The notes beneath the pieces were generated by a model. That model was not told where the DNA came from. It ran no database searches and was given only the letters and a program-made list of their open reading frames with translations. From Brucella cytisi (GTDB lineage: Bacteria > Pseudomonadota > Alphaproteobacteria > Rhizobiales > Rhizobiaceae): a stretch of DNA of 64,000 nucleotides. Location of the stretch: NCBI GenBank assembly GCA_012103075.1, contig JAAVLQ010000001.1, forward strand, positions 806,001 to 870,000. The letters are read 5' to 3'. The position numbers and the translations under genes are program-made. This document shows, piece after piece, positions 1-9,804 of this stretch (positions within the stretch are counted from its first letter, which is position 1; each line of letters opens with the position of its first letter).

Positions 1-527
1 TGCGCTTCTTCGACGATGGCTGGAATATCCTGCATTTCAAACGTGTTCGACGCCGGTGATTCCGTGAACACGACTTTGGTGTTCGGGCGCATCAGCTTGG
101 CAATGCCAGAACCGATCTCCGGATCGTAATATTCGACTTCCACGCCCATGCGCTTCAGGATCGTATCGGCAAAATGACGCGTCGGATTATAGATCGAATC
201 GACAAACAGCACGTGATCGCCGGGCGACAGGAATGCAAGAAGCGGAACGGTAACAGCAGCAAGTCCGGACGGGACGCAGACTGTACCCGCCGAACCTTCG
301 AGCGCATCGATGGCCGCGCACAGCGCATCGCTGGTTGGAGTGCCGCGCGTGCCGTATGTATATTTCTGGCCACCGGTTGCCATCGTCTCTGCATCCGGGA
401 AAAGAACGGTTGAAGCGCGGACAACGGGTGGATTGACGAAGCCATGGTAGTCGCGTGGCTGATAACCGTCGTGAGCGAGCCGTGTGTTTATACCCAGCTT
501 CTCTGTCTTGCCCTGCTGCTTAGTCAC
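1..527 (-). CDS. metC: Cystathionine beta-lyase, N-terminal part (cut by window edge)
   Basis: PLP enzyme that cleaves cystathionine to homocysteine, pyruvate and ammonia in methionine synthesis (cytoplasm). About 175 codons are present; the catalytic Lys region lies beyond the left edge. The translation carries the Cys/Met-metabolism family signature: TRLAHDGYQPRDYHG near the N-terminus, KYTYGTRGTPTSDAL, then the cofactor-binding stretch PSGLAAVT and SIYNPTRHF. I chose the GTG at 527 because TGGAGG sits 8 bases upstream and the upstream ATG in another frame stops after eight codons. Related gamma-family lyases are possible, but the early YGTRGTPT form fits MetC. No frameshift seen in this part. 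Confidence 0.85.
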   Translation of the reverse strand, partial: MTKQQGKTEKLGINTRLAHDGYQPRDYHGFVNPPVVRASTVLFPDAETMATGGQKYTYGTRGTPTSDALCAAIDALEGSAGTVCVPSGLAAVTVPLLAFLSPGDHVLFVDSIYNPTRHFADTILKRMGVEVEYYDPEIGSGIAKLMRPNTKVVFTESPASNTFEMQDIPAIVEEA

Positions 528-548
528 GAAAATGCCTCCAGACCATGT

Positions 549-668
549 TGCATCCTATCCCACCGATTCTCGAACGAGAGGATTCTGCCGGGGCGCATCA
601 AGGTCGGCTGCGGCAAAAAGATCTGCGATTCCGTTTGCGGCGGAGACTTTGAATACTTGGATAGGATG
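549..668 (-). promoter_or_regulatory. Possible structured leader of metC
   Basis: A perfect 11-base inverted repeat, GCATCCTATCC at 550-560 and GGATAGGATGC at 658-668, encloses about 97 bases just upstream of the metC start on the transcribed strand. It could form the closing stem of an mRNA leader. The enclosed strand also reads as an open frame of about 47 codons from a TTG near 698 to a TAG inside the repeat. I do not recognise a known riboswitch class here (no SAM-II or cobalamin features). Confidence 0.3.
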
Positions 669-736
669 CGCGCGTTCCGGATGCAACCTCGCGTGCAATT
701 TATTGCGTAAGAAGCTTTTGAAAGGATATTTGTGTT

Positions 737-1538
737 ATGATGGCGTCCAGCACGGGAAGCATTTTTCTTTATCCCTTTCGCGTGGCGCTGGAACTCCTTC
801 AAGCTCTTTTGCGCCCGGCTTACAAGGGGGCGCCATCCTCTGGACGCTTGAAATGACGGCAATTGTCGTGCTTCTGCCCTTCATTATTCTCGTGCTGCAC
901 CTGTGGGATGCCGACATCATTCGCGCCACGGCGCAAAGCACCAATTTCATCATGGAATTCCTGCGAAAGGTTACGGATGCGATTCGCACCATCGTCTGGC
1001 TGGCCATAGGCATTGTCGTGTGGGTCATCACAGCGATATTGCTGTCTCCGAAACTGCGTGCTGCGGCGGGCCATGGTTCGTCACGCTTCACAGCTGGGCA
1101 ACACTGGTGCTGACCTCGATCATTGTCGCAAGCGTACCAGTTGAAATCGGCAAACTCGCCATTGGCCGGGCGCGCCCATTTTTGCTCGATGAGGTGGGAG
1201 CCGCCTATTTCTCACCGTTCAAAGGCCAGTTTCTTTATGAAAGTTTCCCATCCGGCCATTCCATGATGGCAGGCATCATGATGGTTTCGCTTTGGATATT
1301 CCTGCCACGCTGGCGCATCCTTACCGTCCCGGCATGTTTTCTCTTCGGGATCAGCAGGCTTGCCGCCGGTGCGCACTATCCGACCGACGTCGTCGCGGGT
1401 CTGACAATCGGATTCTTGGCGACATGGTGGGTTGCGCGTTATATGGCGACGCGAAATATTATTTTTCTTTGGATGGCGAAAGCACGATGCCGCACGTTTG
1501 ATTTCTATCAAGGGTTGCTGTCCGTATGGCCCATCTAG
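737..1538 (+). CDS. Phosphatase PAP2 family membrane protein (two frameshifts)
   Basis: Membrane acid phosphatase of the PAP2/haloperoxidase superfamily, likely acting on lipid phosphates such as undecaprenyl-PP or phosphatidate. All three PAP2 motifs are present: KLAIGRARP (C1), PSGHS (C2, catalytic His) and SRLAAGAHYPTDVVAG (C3), between hydrophobic segments typical of a six-helix protein. Start at the first of two ATGs at 737, with AAAGGA ten bases upstream. Reading must shift twice: a G is missing in GGGGG at 826-830 and another in GGG at 1068-1070; with both restored the protein is about 267 aa, normal for the family. Substrate cannot be told from sequence. Confidence 0.85.
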
Positions 1539-1953
1539 GGTGGTAGTCACATTTAACCAATTGTATTAATTGAGTTATAATGCCGTATTCAAACTGGCAG
1601 CGGCTTAACCTTCTCCGAAGAGGACTCCTACCCAGAAATCGGGAAATCGTGTAAATTTTCAAATATTTCTCACCCATCTTTTTTGGAGGTCAGCTCGCCG
1701 GGCTACGTTATTGCCTTGACCAAAGGCAATTTTTCGCCTTCGATAAGACCCGTGAAGGCGGCAGGTTTGTCACTGCGCTCAAAAACAAGAATCGAAGACT
1801 GGAAAGCGGTCTCGGGCGAGGGGCAGCCTGCTGTATGGCATGGGCTTGGGAGGTCACACGGCTTTTCCGACCGGTTTATGCAAAAATAAAGCAACAAGAG
1901 ATGCTTGAGCCAAAGGTTCAGCGCTCTCCGGGGAACAAAAGGTTGCAGGCCAG
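1539..1953 (+). other. Intergenic region before aapJ
   Basis: 415 bases with no convincing gene. It contains an AT-rich stretch around 1550-1680 and short purine-rich segments; the aap operon promoter and leader must lie here, but I could not pick out a confident -35/-10 pair. Short open frames across it lack ribosome-binding sites. Confidence 0.5.
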
Positions 1954-2982
1954 ATGAAAAAACTCTTATGACGGGTGTATTGGGTGCGGCGGCGCTGTTT
2001 GGCGTAGCTTCGGGAGCATCCGCGGATACGCTTTCCGATGTGAAGGCGAAAGGTTTCCTGCAGTGCGGCGTTAATACGGGTCTGCTTGGCTTTGCTTCGC
2101 CCAACGACAAGGGTGAGTGGTCCGGCTTTGACGTAGACTATTGCCGCGCTGTGGCTTCTGCGATTTTCGGCGATCCAACCAAGGTGAAGTTCACGCCACT
2201 GAACGCCAAGGAGCGTTTCACGGCCCTGCAGTCGGGTGAAGTGGACGTCCTGATCCGTAACACGACTGGACGATCAGCCGCGACACTGCGCTTGGCCTTG
2301 ATTTTGCTGGCATCAACTACTTTGACGGCCGGGCTTCATGATCAATTCAAAGAAGCTGTCGGGCATCAATTCCGCATTGCAGCTTTCCGGCGCTTCCATC
2401 TGCGTTCAGGCCGGTACGACGACCGAGCTGAATATGGCCGACTATTTCCGCGCCAATAAGATGGAATATAATCCGGTGGTCTTTGAGAAGATCGAAGAAG
2501 CCAACGCCGCCTACGATTCCGGTCGTTGCGACGCCTATACGACCGACCAGTCCAGCCTTTACGGGGTTCGTCTGGCGCTTGCCAATCCGGACGATCACGT
2601 CATCCTGCCGGAAATCATCTCCAAAGAGCCCTTCGGTCTGACCGTTCGTCAGGGCGATTCCAAGTGGGCGGACGTCGTTCGCTGGACGCATAATGCGCTG
2701 CTTAACGCCGAGGAATACGGCATCACGCAGGCCAATGTCGAAGAGATGAAGAAGTCCGATAATCCGGACATCAAGCGTCTTCTCGGTGTGGAGGCAGACA
2801 CGAAGATCGGCACGGATCTCGGCCTCGACAACGATTGGGTCGTGAAGATCGTCAAAGGCGTCGGCAATTACGGTGAAATCTTCGAGCGCAATATCGGCGC
2901 CAGCAGCCCGCTCAAGATTGCACGTGGCATCAACGCCCAGTGGAACAAGGGCGGCCTGCAATACGGCGTCCCTGTGCGCTAA
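1954..2982 (+). CDS. aapJ: General L-amino acid ABC transporter, periplasmic binding protein (three frameshifts)
   Basis: Solute-binding protein (SBP_bac_3 family) of the Aap general amino acid permease; captures polar L-amino acids in the periplasm for AapQMP. Intended start is the ATG at 1954 (MKKTLMTGVLGAAALF then a signal-peptide cleavage region near GASADT). Binding-domain blocks visible: KGFLQCGVNTGLLGF, GEWSGFDVDYCRAVA, FTALQSGEVDVL, CDAYTTDQSSLYG. Missing bases: an A in the run 1957-1962, a T near 2267 (RNTTWTISRDT expected) and one base near 2330 (DGQGFMINS expected). Restored length is 343 aa, close to rhizobial AapJ. First gene of aapJQMP. Confidence 0.93.
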
Positions 2983-3281
2983 CGGGCCTTACTCTCCAGA
3001 CTGATCATCGGCGGGTGCAACTGCGCCCGCCGGATTTTTCGGCTTTGCAGTTTGTCCGTTTGCTACCGGCCTTGCATCATGCGGGCAATTGAACGCTGAC
3101 AAGCTGCTTTTGGAATTTAACCGCGTCTTGCTGGCCCGCAAGCTCGAGATGAGCCTGAATTGGGGACGGCAAGACCGAACGGTTCGGCATTCGATGTCTC
3201 GATTTCAGGAATTGCTCCGCAGATGCGATCAGCCCTTCCTGCTTGACGTCGATGCAGCCAGCCGAGAGGCACAGGAAACAT
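2983..3281 (+). other. aapJ-aapQ intergenic region
   Basis: 299 bases between binding-protein and permease genes, with a stem-loop at 3011-3029. Open frames here lack ribosome-binding sites and recognisable motifs. Such a gap after the binding-protein gene is usual in this transporter family and lets the operon yield more AapJ than membrane subunits. Confidence 0.5.
3010..3038 (+). terminator. Stem-loop with T-run after aapJ (attenuator or partial terminator)
   Basis: GCGGGTGCA pairs with TGCGCCCGC (one G-T wobble), followed by GGATTTTT. Located inside the aap operon, so it likely causes partial termination or protects the aapJ message 3' end, giving excess binding protein over permease. Confidence 0.6.
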
Positions 3282-4473
3282 ATGGCTTCCTATTCTGCAA
3301 CTGAACGTCGCCGGGACAGCGGCGGAACTTCGCTCCTGTACGATCCGCGGATTCGCGGCATCTTCTATCAGGTCATTGTCTTTGGTGCGGTCATTGGCGC
3401 CATCTACTGGATTGTCGGCAACACGATCACCAATCTGCAGCGCGCAAACATTGCGTCCGGCTTCGCCTTCCTCAATGGGCGTGCCGGGTTTGATATCAGC
3501 CAGACGCTTATTCAGTACAACAGCGATTCGAACTATGGCCGGGCCTTTCTGGTCGGCCTCGTTAATACGCTTTACGTGGCCTTGCTCGGTGTCATTACGG
3601 CATCGATCATCGGGTTTCTGGTTGGTATCGGGCGTCTTTCGCGCAACTGGCTGATCCGCAAGATCTGCACGGTTTATGTGGAAGTATTCCGTAATATTCC
3701 GCCGCTGCTCGTCATCTTCTTCTGGTATTTCGGCGTTCTGTCGGTCCTGCCGCAGGCCCGCGACAGCTTCGCGCTCCCGCTCGGCACTTACCTGAACAAT
3801 CGCGGCTTCTTCATGCCATCTCCTATATGGGGTGAGGGGCGTGGCTTCTGCCGGTGGCGCTTCTTGTCGGCATCGTGGCTTCGGTCATCGTTGCACGCTG
3901 GGCAAAACGTCGCCAGATGGCAACGGGTCAATCCTTTCACACGATACGCGTGTCCGCCGCCCTGATTATCGGCCTGCCGATACTGGCGCTGATCGCGACC
4001 GGTTTTCCGGTTTCGTTCGACTCACCGAAGCTTGGAACTTTCAATCTGACCGGCGGTGCGCAGATCAAGCCAGAGTTTCTGGCTTTGTTTCTGGCGCTTT
4101 CCTTCTATACGGCGTCCTTTATCGCTGAAACGGTTCGCGCCGGCGTTCTGGGCGTCAACAAGGGGCAGACCGAAGCGGCTTATGCAGTCGGGCTCCGTCC
4201 CGGCCAGACGATGCGTCTCATCATCGTGCCGCAGGCGCTTCGCATCATCATTCCACCGCTCTCAAGCCAGTATCTCAACCTTATCAAGAACTCGTCGCTC
4301 GCCATTGCCATTGGCTATCCCGATCTTGTCGCTGTCGGCGGCACGATTCTCAACCAGACCGGTCAATCGGTCGAAGTCGTGGCGATCTGGATGGTGATCT
4401 ACCGGGCATCAGCCTGATTGTGTCGGGCCTGATGAACTGGTTCAATGCCAAGATGGCGCTGGTGGAGAGGTGA
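3282..4473 (+). CDS. aapQ: General L-amino acid ABC transporter permease (two frameshifts)
   Basis: Inner-membrane permease of the HAAT family pairing with AapM. Start ATG at 3282 follows AGGAAACAT. The protein has the long N-terminal extension of AapQ, a first membrane span ([17 protein letters not shown]), the HisM-type segment [19 protein letters not shown] and [17 protein letters not shown]; the C-terminal half holds the EAA loop [20 protein letters not shown] that contacts the ATPase. A G is missing in GGGG at 3836-3839 and one base near 4402 ([13 protein letters not shown] expected). Restored: 397 aa. Ends two bases before the aapM ATG, so probably translationally coupled. Confidence 0.93.
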
Positions 4474-4475
4474 TC

Positions 4476-5634
4476 ATGGAAAACGCAGATCTCCAATATG
4501 TCCGCTCGCAGATGGTGGATGGCGAAGCGCCGCCACGCTCCGTGCAGGGCATCTCGCACTGGCTGCGCGTCAACCTGTTCGCGACGCCTGTCGATGCGGC
4601 GCTGACCATTCTCGGCCTGTTGGCCTTGGCATGGTTCCTTCCTCCGGTCATCGAGTGGCTGTTCGTCAAGGCCGTTTGGACCGGTGCGGATCGCACGGCC
4701 TGTCTGTCTGTGGCGCAGGGCGGCACGCAACCGGAAGGTTGGTCGGGTGCATGCTGGGCATTCGTGAATGCGAAATATGAACAGTTCATCTATGGCCGCT
4801 ATCCGATTTCGGAACGTTGGCGCGTCAATCTGACGGCGCTGATCTTCGTCGTTCTGCTGGTGCCGCTGCTGATTCCGAAGGCCCCGAAGAAGGCTCTCAA
4901 TGCGATCCTGTTCTTCTTCGTGTTCCCGATCGTCGCTTTCTTCCTGCTGGTCGGCGGCTGGTTCGGCCTTCCTTATGTGGAAACGCCGCTGTGGGGTGGG
5001 CTTCTGGTAACGCTCGTCCTGTCCTTTGTCGGCATCGCCGTGTCGCTGCCACTTGGTATCGTGCTCGCACTCGGACGTCGTTCGAAGTTGCCTGTCATCA
5101 AGACTTTTTCGATCATCTTCATCGAGATGGTGCGCGGCGTTCCGCTGGTGACGGTGCTGTTCATGGCCAGCGTCATGCTGCCTTTGTTCCTGCCGCCGGG
5201 CGTGACTTTCGACAAACTCCTGCGTGCGCTCATCGGTGTGGCGCTGTTCGCTTCGGCCTATATGGCGGAAGTCGTGCGTGGCGGTCTCTCGGGCAATCCC
5301 GCGTGGACAGTATGAAGGTGCGGATGCGCTGGGTCTCAGCTACTGGCAGAAAACGGGACTTATCGTTCTGCCGCAGGCGCTGAAGCTGGTCATTCCGGGT
5401 ATAGTCAATACCTTCATCGGTCTCTTCAAGGATACGAGCCTTGTCTACATCATCGGCATGTTCGATCTGTTGGGCATCGTCCGTCAGAACTTTTCCGATG
5501 CTAATTGGGCTTCTCCACAGACGCCTGCCACCGGTCTAATCTTTGCGGGCTTCGTTTTCTGGATTTTCTGTTTCGCAATGTCGCGATACTCTATATTCAT
5601 GGAACGACGGCTCGACACGGGTCATAAACGATAA
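4476..5634 (+). CDS. aapM: General L-amino acid ABC transporter permease (one frameshift)
   Basis: Second permease subunit of the Aap importer. Start ATG at 4476, right after the aapQ stop at 4471-4473. Sequence shows several hydrophobic spans, the HAAT segment [21 protein letters not shown], the conserved [17 protein letters not shown] and the EAA-type loop [21 protein letters not shown] surplus G in GGG at 5291-5293 breaks the frame between RGGL and [10 protein letters not shown]; removing it gives 385 aa, as in rhizobial AapM. Followed 14 bases later by aapP. Confidence 0.93.
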
Positions 5635-5648
5635 GAATAAAGGGAATA

Positions 5649-6463
5649 ATGGAAATGAGTGCACAAAACGCCCTCCCGCAATCCGAGCTGGGAATGGATG
5701 TTGACCGTTCAAAGATGCAGGTTTCCAAAACCGATGTCGCCATCGAAATCACCAATATGCATAAGTGGTATGGTGAGTTTCACGTCCTGCGTGACATCAA
5801 TCTGAAGGTCATGCGTGGGGAGCGCATCGTTGTTGCCGGACCGTCGGGGTCGGGCAAATCGACCATGATCCGCTGCATCAACCGTCTGGAAGAACACCAG
5901 AAGGGCAAGATCGTCGTCGACAACATCGAACTGACTAACGATCTCAAGAAGATCGATGAAGTGCGCCGCGAAGTCGGCATGGTGTTCCAGCATTTCAATC
6001 TCTTCCCCATCTGACCATTCTGGAAAACTGCACGCTCGCGCCGATCTGGGTGCGCAAGATGCCGAAGAAGCAGGCGGAAGAAATCGCCATGCACTATCTG
6101 GCCCGCGTGAAGATCCCGGAACAGGCCAACAAATATCCGGGCCAGCTGTCCGGCGGCCAGCAACAGCGCGTGGCAATTGCCCGTGCGCTGTGCATGAACC
6201 CGAAAGTCATGCTGTTCGACGAGCCGACATCGGCTCTCGATCCGGAAATGGTGAAGGAAGTTCTGGACACGATGGTGAGCCTCGCTGCCGAAGGCATGAC
6301 CATGATCTGCGTGACGCACGAAATGGGCTTCGCCCGTCAGGTTGCCAACCGCGTGATCTTCATGGATCAGGGACAGATCGTTGAGCAGAACTCGCCGGAC
6401 CAGTTCTTCGACAATCCGCAGCACGAACGTACCAAGCTGTTCCTGAGCCAGATACTGCACTAA
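5649..6463 (+). CDS. aapP: General L-amino acid ABC transporter ATP-binding protein (one frameshift)
   Basis: Cytoplasmic ATPase that drives the AapQM permease. Complete ABC signature set: Walker [11 protein letters not shown]-loop VFQHFNLFP, signature LSGGQQQR, Walker [14 protein letters not shown] and switch His in [11 protein letters not shown] at 5649 follows AAGGGAATA; a second ATG two codons on is also possible. One C is missing in CCCC at 6005-6008, where [11 protein letters not shown] is expected. Restored length 271 aa. Last gene of the operon, closed by a strong terminator. Confidence 0.95.
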
Positions 6464-6490
6464 TCAGGATAGTGGCCTGAAACCGAAACA

Positions 6491-6519
6491 CCCGCCGGTT
6501 CGCCGGCGGGGTTTTGTTT
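6491..6519 (+). terminator. Rho-independent terminator of the aap operon
   Basis: CCCGCCGG-TTCG-CCGGCGGG stem with a TTCG tetraloop followed by GTTTTGTTT. It reaches the 3' end of the convergent gene, so it may serve both strands. Confidence 0.85.
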
Positions 6520-6891
6520 ATGCGTCGTCGGTGCGTTCGCAAAACTGGATGCGATTGCCGAAGGGATCGATGACCGCCATCACGCGGCCCGGGGTTCATT
6601 CTCGATCCCCGGCCGCATGAAACCGTAGCCGCGTGCATTGACCTCTTTGTGCAATTCCTCAACACCTTGCATGCGCACGAAAATATTGGCGCCCGGACTT
6701 CCGTCGCCGTGATGCTCGCTGAGATGCAGTACCAGCGCGCCGCGGGATAGCTGCATATAGAGTGGCATTCCTTCGGCAAATCGATGCTCCCAATCCAGAT
6801 TGAAGCCCAGAAAGCCAAGATAAAATTCACGGGCCTTTTCAATGTCGAAAATGCGAAAGATCGGACAGGTCTGTTCGAACTGGATTGCCAT
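6518..6891 (-). CDS. VOC superfamily (glyoxalase/bleomycin-resistance type) protein (one frameshift)
   Basis: Small cytoplasmic VOC-fold protein of about 124 aa. Visible: PIFRIFDIEKAREFYLGFLGFNLDW (given here as PIFRIFDIEKA then EFYLGFLGF), a His-containing strand ALVLHLSEHHGDG and the closing VIDPFGNRIQFCER, typical of the glyoxalase family with its metal-binding His/Glu positions. The segment ENEPWGRVMAV is interrupted by one missing base near 6590. Substrate unknown; the family includes bleomycin-binding proteins and glyoxalases. Convergent with aapP. Confidence 0.75.
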
Positions 6892-6939
6892 TCTGGAACG
6901 CCTTTGCGACTGATTGTTCCGTAAAGCGGAGGAGAAGCA

Positions 6940-7346
6940 GTGACTGATTTTCGTTGGGTAGAAAAACTCGCGCCTGAGCAATATCGCGAATTTCATGAGT
7001 TTTACAGTAAAGAATGGTGGACGGCAGAGCGAACGCTCGATGATGTCATGCACATGCTGGCCCATTGTGATCTGCTTCTATTCTGCCTCGACGCAGAAAG
7101 CCGGATCGCAGGTTTCGCCCGTGTCCTCAGCGACTTCACCTTCAAGGCACTTATCTTCGATGTGATTGTGTCAGAGAAGCATCGTCGACAAGGGCGGGGC
7201 AGGCTCTTGTCGAACAGGTTCTCAATCATCAGAAGCTGAAGCGTGTGAAAAGCTTCGAGCTTTACTGTCCGGAACGGCTTGTACCCTTCTACGAGAAGCT
7301 TGGCTTTGTGAAGGGCGCATCCTCGTTGCTTTTCAATCAGCGTTAG
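6940..7346 (+). CDS. GNAT family N-acetyltransferase (one frameshift)
   Basis: Acetyl-CoA-dependent acetyltransferase of about 135 aa. The acetyl-CoA binding motif A appears as IVSEKHRRQG followed, after the frame is restored, by GQALVEQVLNH; motif B region ELYCPERLVPFYEKLGF is near the C-terminus. One base is missing near 7191-7200, inside the cofactor loop. Preceded by GGAGGAG-like purines at 6927-6935. Acceptor substrate cannot be inferred. Confidence 0.8.
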
Positions 7347-7380
7347 AACACCGATCTGACTGGATCGGATCGGTGTTCTA
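7344..7380. terminator. Perfect inverted repeat between convergent genes
   Basis: TAGAACACCGATC and its exact complement GATCGGTGTTCTA flank an 11-base loop; the left arm starts at the GNAT stop codon. A 13-bp stem between convergent genes likely acts as a bidirectional terminator although the T-run is weak. Confidence 0.65.
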
Positions 7381-7440
7381 AGTATTTGTTTCGTCGCATT
7401 GCCTTATGCAAAACCGCGTCGCACTTTTGTTGGAAATCCT

Positions 7441-7757
7441 CTAATCCTCGACAAACCGGCGCAGGCGCTGGAGAGCATCATCCCACTGGCCGGAGACGTT
7501 TGTGAGATAGGCACGGGCGTCGATCAGTGGTGCTGGATGCAGGCGAAACCTGCTTTCCCGTCCGACCTTTTCCCGTTCGACCAGATTTGCCTGTTCCAGC
7601 ACGGACAGATGCTTGGTGACGGCCTGCCGGGTGATGCTGCCATTTTGCGACAGCACCACAATCGAACGGCTTTCACCATCACTCAGGGTTTCGATGAGGG
7701 CCAGCCGGGTCGGATCGGCGAGCGCTGCAAAACCATGGACATGTCCATACCGGTCAT
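7441..7757 (-). CDS. ArsR-family HTH transcriptional regulator (one frameshift)
   Basis: Winged-helix repressor of about 105 aa. After restoring an A in the run at 7729-7732, it reads FAALADPTRLALIETL, then the recognition helix region SITRQAVTKHLSVLEQANLVERE, the classic ArsR layout (given in parts under the length limit: SITRQAVTKHLSVLE and QANLVERE). No CxC metal motif, so it belongs to the non-metal ArsR group that accompanies SRPBCC/AHSA1 proteins. Start at 7757 is preferred over 7775 because it follows AGGCCAGAG and sits seven bases after the upstream gene stop. Second gene of a two-gene unit. Confidence 0.8.
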
Positions 7758-7764
7758 CTCTGGC

Positions 7765-8230
7765 CTATCGTTCATTTTCGACGTGTTTTTTATGTTGCCG
7801 ACCTGTTCCTCCCAGCCCCTTCGTTCATCCGTAACGCCAGCGGGCGACGTTCGGCAGGCAGGGCATCGAAACCGCTTTCGACCACCGTCAGCCGCGTTCC
7901 GGCCTCAATCGGCTCCAGTTTGAATTCCACCAGCGTCGGAAGTTCCTTGGAATAGTCGATGCTGTGGTCCACCGCATAGGGATGCCATGTGAAGGCAAAA
8001 TAGCTCGGAGCCTTCATTTCCTTGATGAAGGATTCCCAAGGCTCGTGTTCGAAACCGGGATAGGTGATATGGCCGGTTGAACGGGTGCCGACGATGAAAG
8101 GCCCGTCGATCTTGACCTGAAACCAAGCCCCGAATTCTCCATGGTCAGTGAGCGCGCGCCATACACGGTCGATCCCTGCATGAATGTCGATGGTCTTCAC
8201 GATGCGATCAGTATTGTTTGCAACGGTCAT
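7765..8230 (-). CDS. SRPBCC (AHSA1-like) domain protein (two frameshifts)
   Basis: Lipid/hydrophobic-ligand binding START-type fold, about 155 aa. Typical AHSA1 features: TIDIHAGIDRVWRALTD at the N-terminus, FGAWFQVKIDG, a central PGFEHEPWESF and a C-terminal helix ending GWEEQVGNIKKHVENER. ATG at 8230 follows GGAGG by nine bases. One G is missing opposite CCCC at 7816-7819 and one A opposite the T-run at 7786-7791; with both corrected it stops at 7765, seven bases before the ArsR start. This SRPBCC-ArsR pairing is common; function unknown. Confidence 0.78.
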
Positions 8231-8313
8231 GATATGCATCCTCCGTAATTGGCAACTTAACGGTTGCGAATATAGAGCGATTGATAATACAGGCAACTAA
8301 AAAAGTTGCATAT

Positions 8314-9014
8314 CTATTCAGGTGCCGGAGCCTTGTCGGGAAGCGGGAACAACGTCACGAGTTTTTCCGCAAGGGTACGGTTGCCTATGACCTTGAGAAC
8401 ATTGGCGCTTTCCAGCGATGAAAGGGATTGCCCGCCATAGATGGCGGCAGCCAGCATGCGCGGCGAACTTTCGAAATGCAGATCGTATTTCTGCGCTGCG
8501 CCGCGCTCTATCCGAATTCCTTCATCGTTCAGCTGTGCAGTAAAATCTTCTCCGTCCAGACGGAGACCGATCACGGCGCGCATGCCAAGAGACCTGTCAT
8601 GATCCATCATGGTTCGGAGCGAAAGCAGGAAAGAAGCAGTTGAAATCGGCAGGTTTGGATCGTGCTTTGGCGAACGAGCGGCCCAACGACCCAACGTCTG
8701 AAGGATAGGTTCGCTCTCATAGCCCCATTTAGTCAGTTCATAGACCTGCACCGATGCGGGCGGCGGAAGTTTTGTCTTGCGAAGAATGCCTGCTTCTTCG
8801 AGCCCTTCAAGCCTCTGCGTGAGGACATTTGCACTCACTCCCGGCAGGTCAGCGCGCAGATCGCTGAAGCGTTTGGGGCCGAACATCAATTCGCGCATGA
8901 CCAGAAGCGACCAGCGTTCTCCAATCAAATCAAGGGCATGGGCCGCAGCGCAGGCATCGTCATAACTGCGTTTGGTGGCTGGCTTTTCTGGTTTAGTTAT
9001 TTTTCTAACTTCAT
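8314..9014 (-). CDS. HxlR/winged-helix transcriptional regulator (one frameshift)
   Basis: DNA-binding regulator of about 233 aa. N-terminal winged helix: ALDLIGERWSLLVMRELM, FGPKRFSDLRADLPGVSANV and LTQRLEGLEEAGILRK match the HxlR family; a further ~120-residue C-terminal domain of unknown ligand follows. No start codon exists in the uninterrupted frame; adding one A in the T-run at 9000-9004 (minus strand A) joins it to ATG at 9014, giving MKLEKITKPEKPATKRS. The AT-rich upstream region 9015-9060 separates it from the VOC gene on the other strand, which it may control. Confidence 0.8.
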
Positions 9015-9230
9015 AGTTGCTAATTATAACTTATATGCCATTATGTACAAGCAAAGTTTGAGTTCTTCTGATGCCAACTGCGTGAATTGTTTTACGCCCG
9101 GAAGACTCAAGCATCGATTGCATGTCGGGCTTCAGACTCATGGCTCGAACTTATCGCCGGGGAGCCGGGCAGGCGATAGATAATCGTAAAACGAGAGCGG
9201 GCCATCTGGCCCACTAATGGAGGAAATCTT

Positions 9231-9647
9231 ATGCCGAAAATGATATTCGTGAACCTGCCAGTGAAGAATGTTGCGCAATCGACTAGCTTCTATGAAGCCA
9301 TCGGGGCTACCAAGAACCCAATGTTCTCGGACGAAACGGCCTCCGGCATGGTCTTTTCGGACACGATCCACGTGATGATCCTTGACCACGAAAAGTTCAG
9401 CCAGTTTACGCCGAAGAAGATCGCTGATGCCAACATGGTCAGCGAAGTGCTGGTCTGCCTGTCGGCTGAAAGCAAGGCAGAAGTCGATACCACTGTTGAG
9501 AAGGCGGTAAACGCTGGCGGAAAGGCCGATCCGGGCCCGAAACAGGATTACGGCTTCATGTATGGACGCAGCTTCGAAGATCTCGATGGCCATATCTGGG
9601 AGATAATGTGGATGGATATGGAAGAAGCCAAGAAGGTCATGGGCTAG
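9231..9647 (+). CDS. VOC family protein (lactoylglutathione lyase-like)
   Basis: Intact 138-aa VOC protein: KMIFVNLPVKNVAQSTSFYE, AIGATKNPMFSDE, a mid His-containing strand IHVMILDHEKFSQFTPK and closing YGRSFEDLDGHIWEIMWMD. A strong GGAGG lies eight bases before the ATG. Divergent from the HxlR regulator at 8314-9014, a common arrangement for HxlR-controlled VOC genes. The exact reaction is unknown; annotation as glyoxalase is only by fold. Confidence 0.82.
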   Translation: MPKMIFVNLPVKNVAQSTSFYEAIGATKNPMFSDETASGMVFSDTIHVMILDHEKFSQFTPKKIADANMVSEVLVCLSAESKAEVDTTVEKAVNAGGKADPGPKQDYGFMYGRSFEDLDGHIWEIMWMDMEEAKKVMG

Positions 9648-9793
9648 AGCACTTCCAGAAAAACGGAAAGAACAAACTCTTGGAGCGCCCTGCGTCGTTA
9701 CGGATGCACAAAGAACGCTCCATCCTACTAACCCTTTAAAACAACGCATCGTGCTTTCCGAAAATCGATTCCGATTTTCGGGACCGATGCGAC
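9648..9793 (+). repeat. Dispersed intergenic repeat, long copy (families A and C)
   Basis: Starts with TAGAGCACTTCCAG, like the copies at 17095 and 19211, and ends with AAAATCGATTCCGATTTTCGG, whose complement recurs at 24003-24040. The palindromic part around 9765-9783 can fold into a hairpin. Non-coding; ends just upstream of the Shine-Dalgarno sequence of the next gene. Confidence 0.6.
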
Positions 9794-9804
9794 GGGAGGA
9801 GAAA

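Noticed and set aside
549-668. SAM-II or other known riboswitch before metC
   Set aside because: The conserved core elements I know for SAM-II, SAM-V or cobalamin switches were not found; only an inverted repeat is seen.
3089-3304. Small gene between aapJ and aapQ
   Set aside because: No ribosome-binding site or motif and overlaps the true aapQ start in another frame.
5281-5310. Programmed frameshifting in aapM, ppk or hppA
   Set aside because: No slippery heptamer with downstream structure; the same kind of break occurs in dozens of unrelated genes, which fits read errors.
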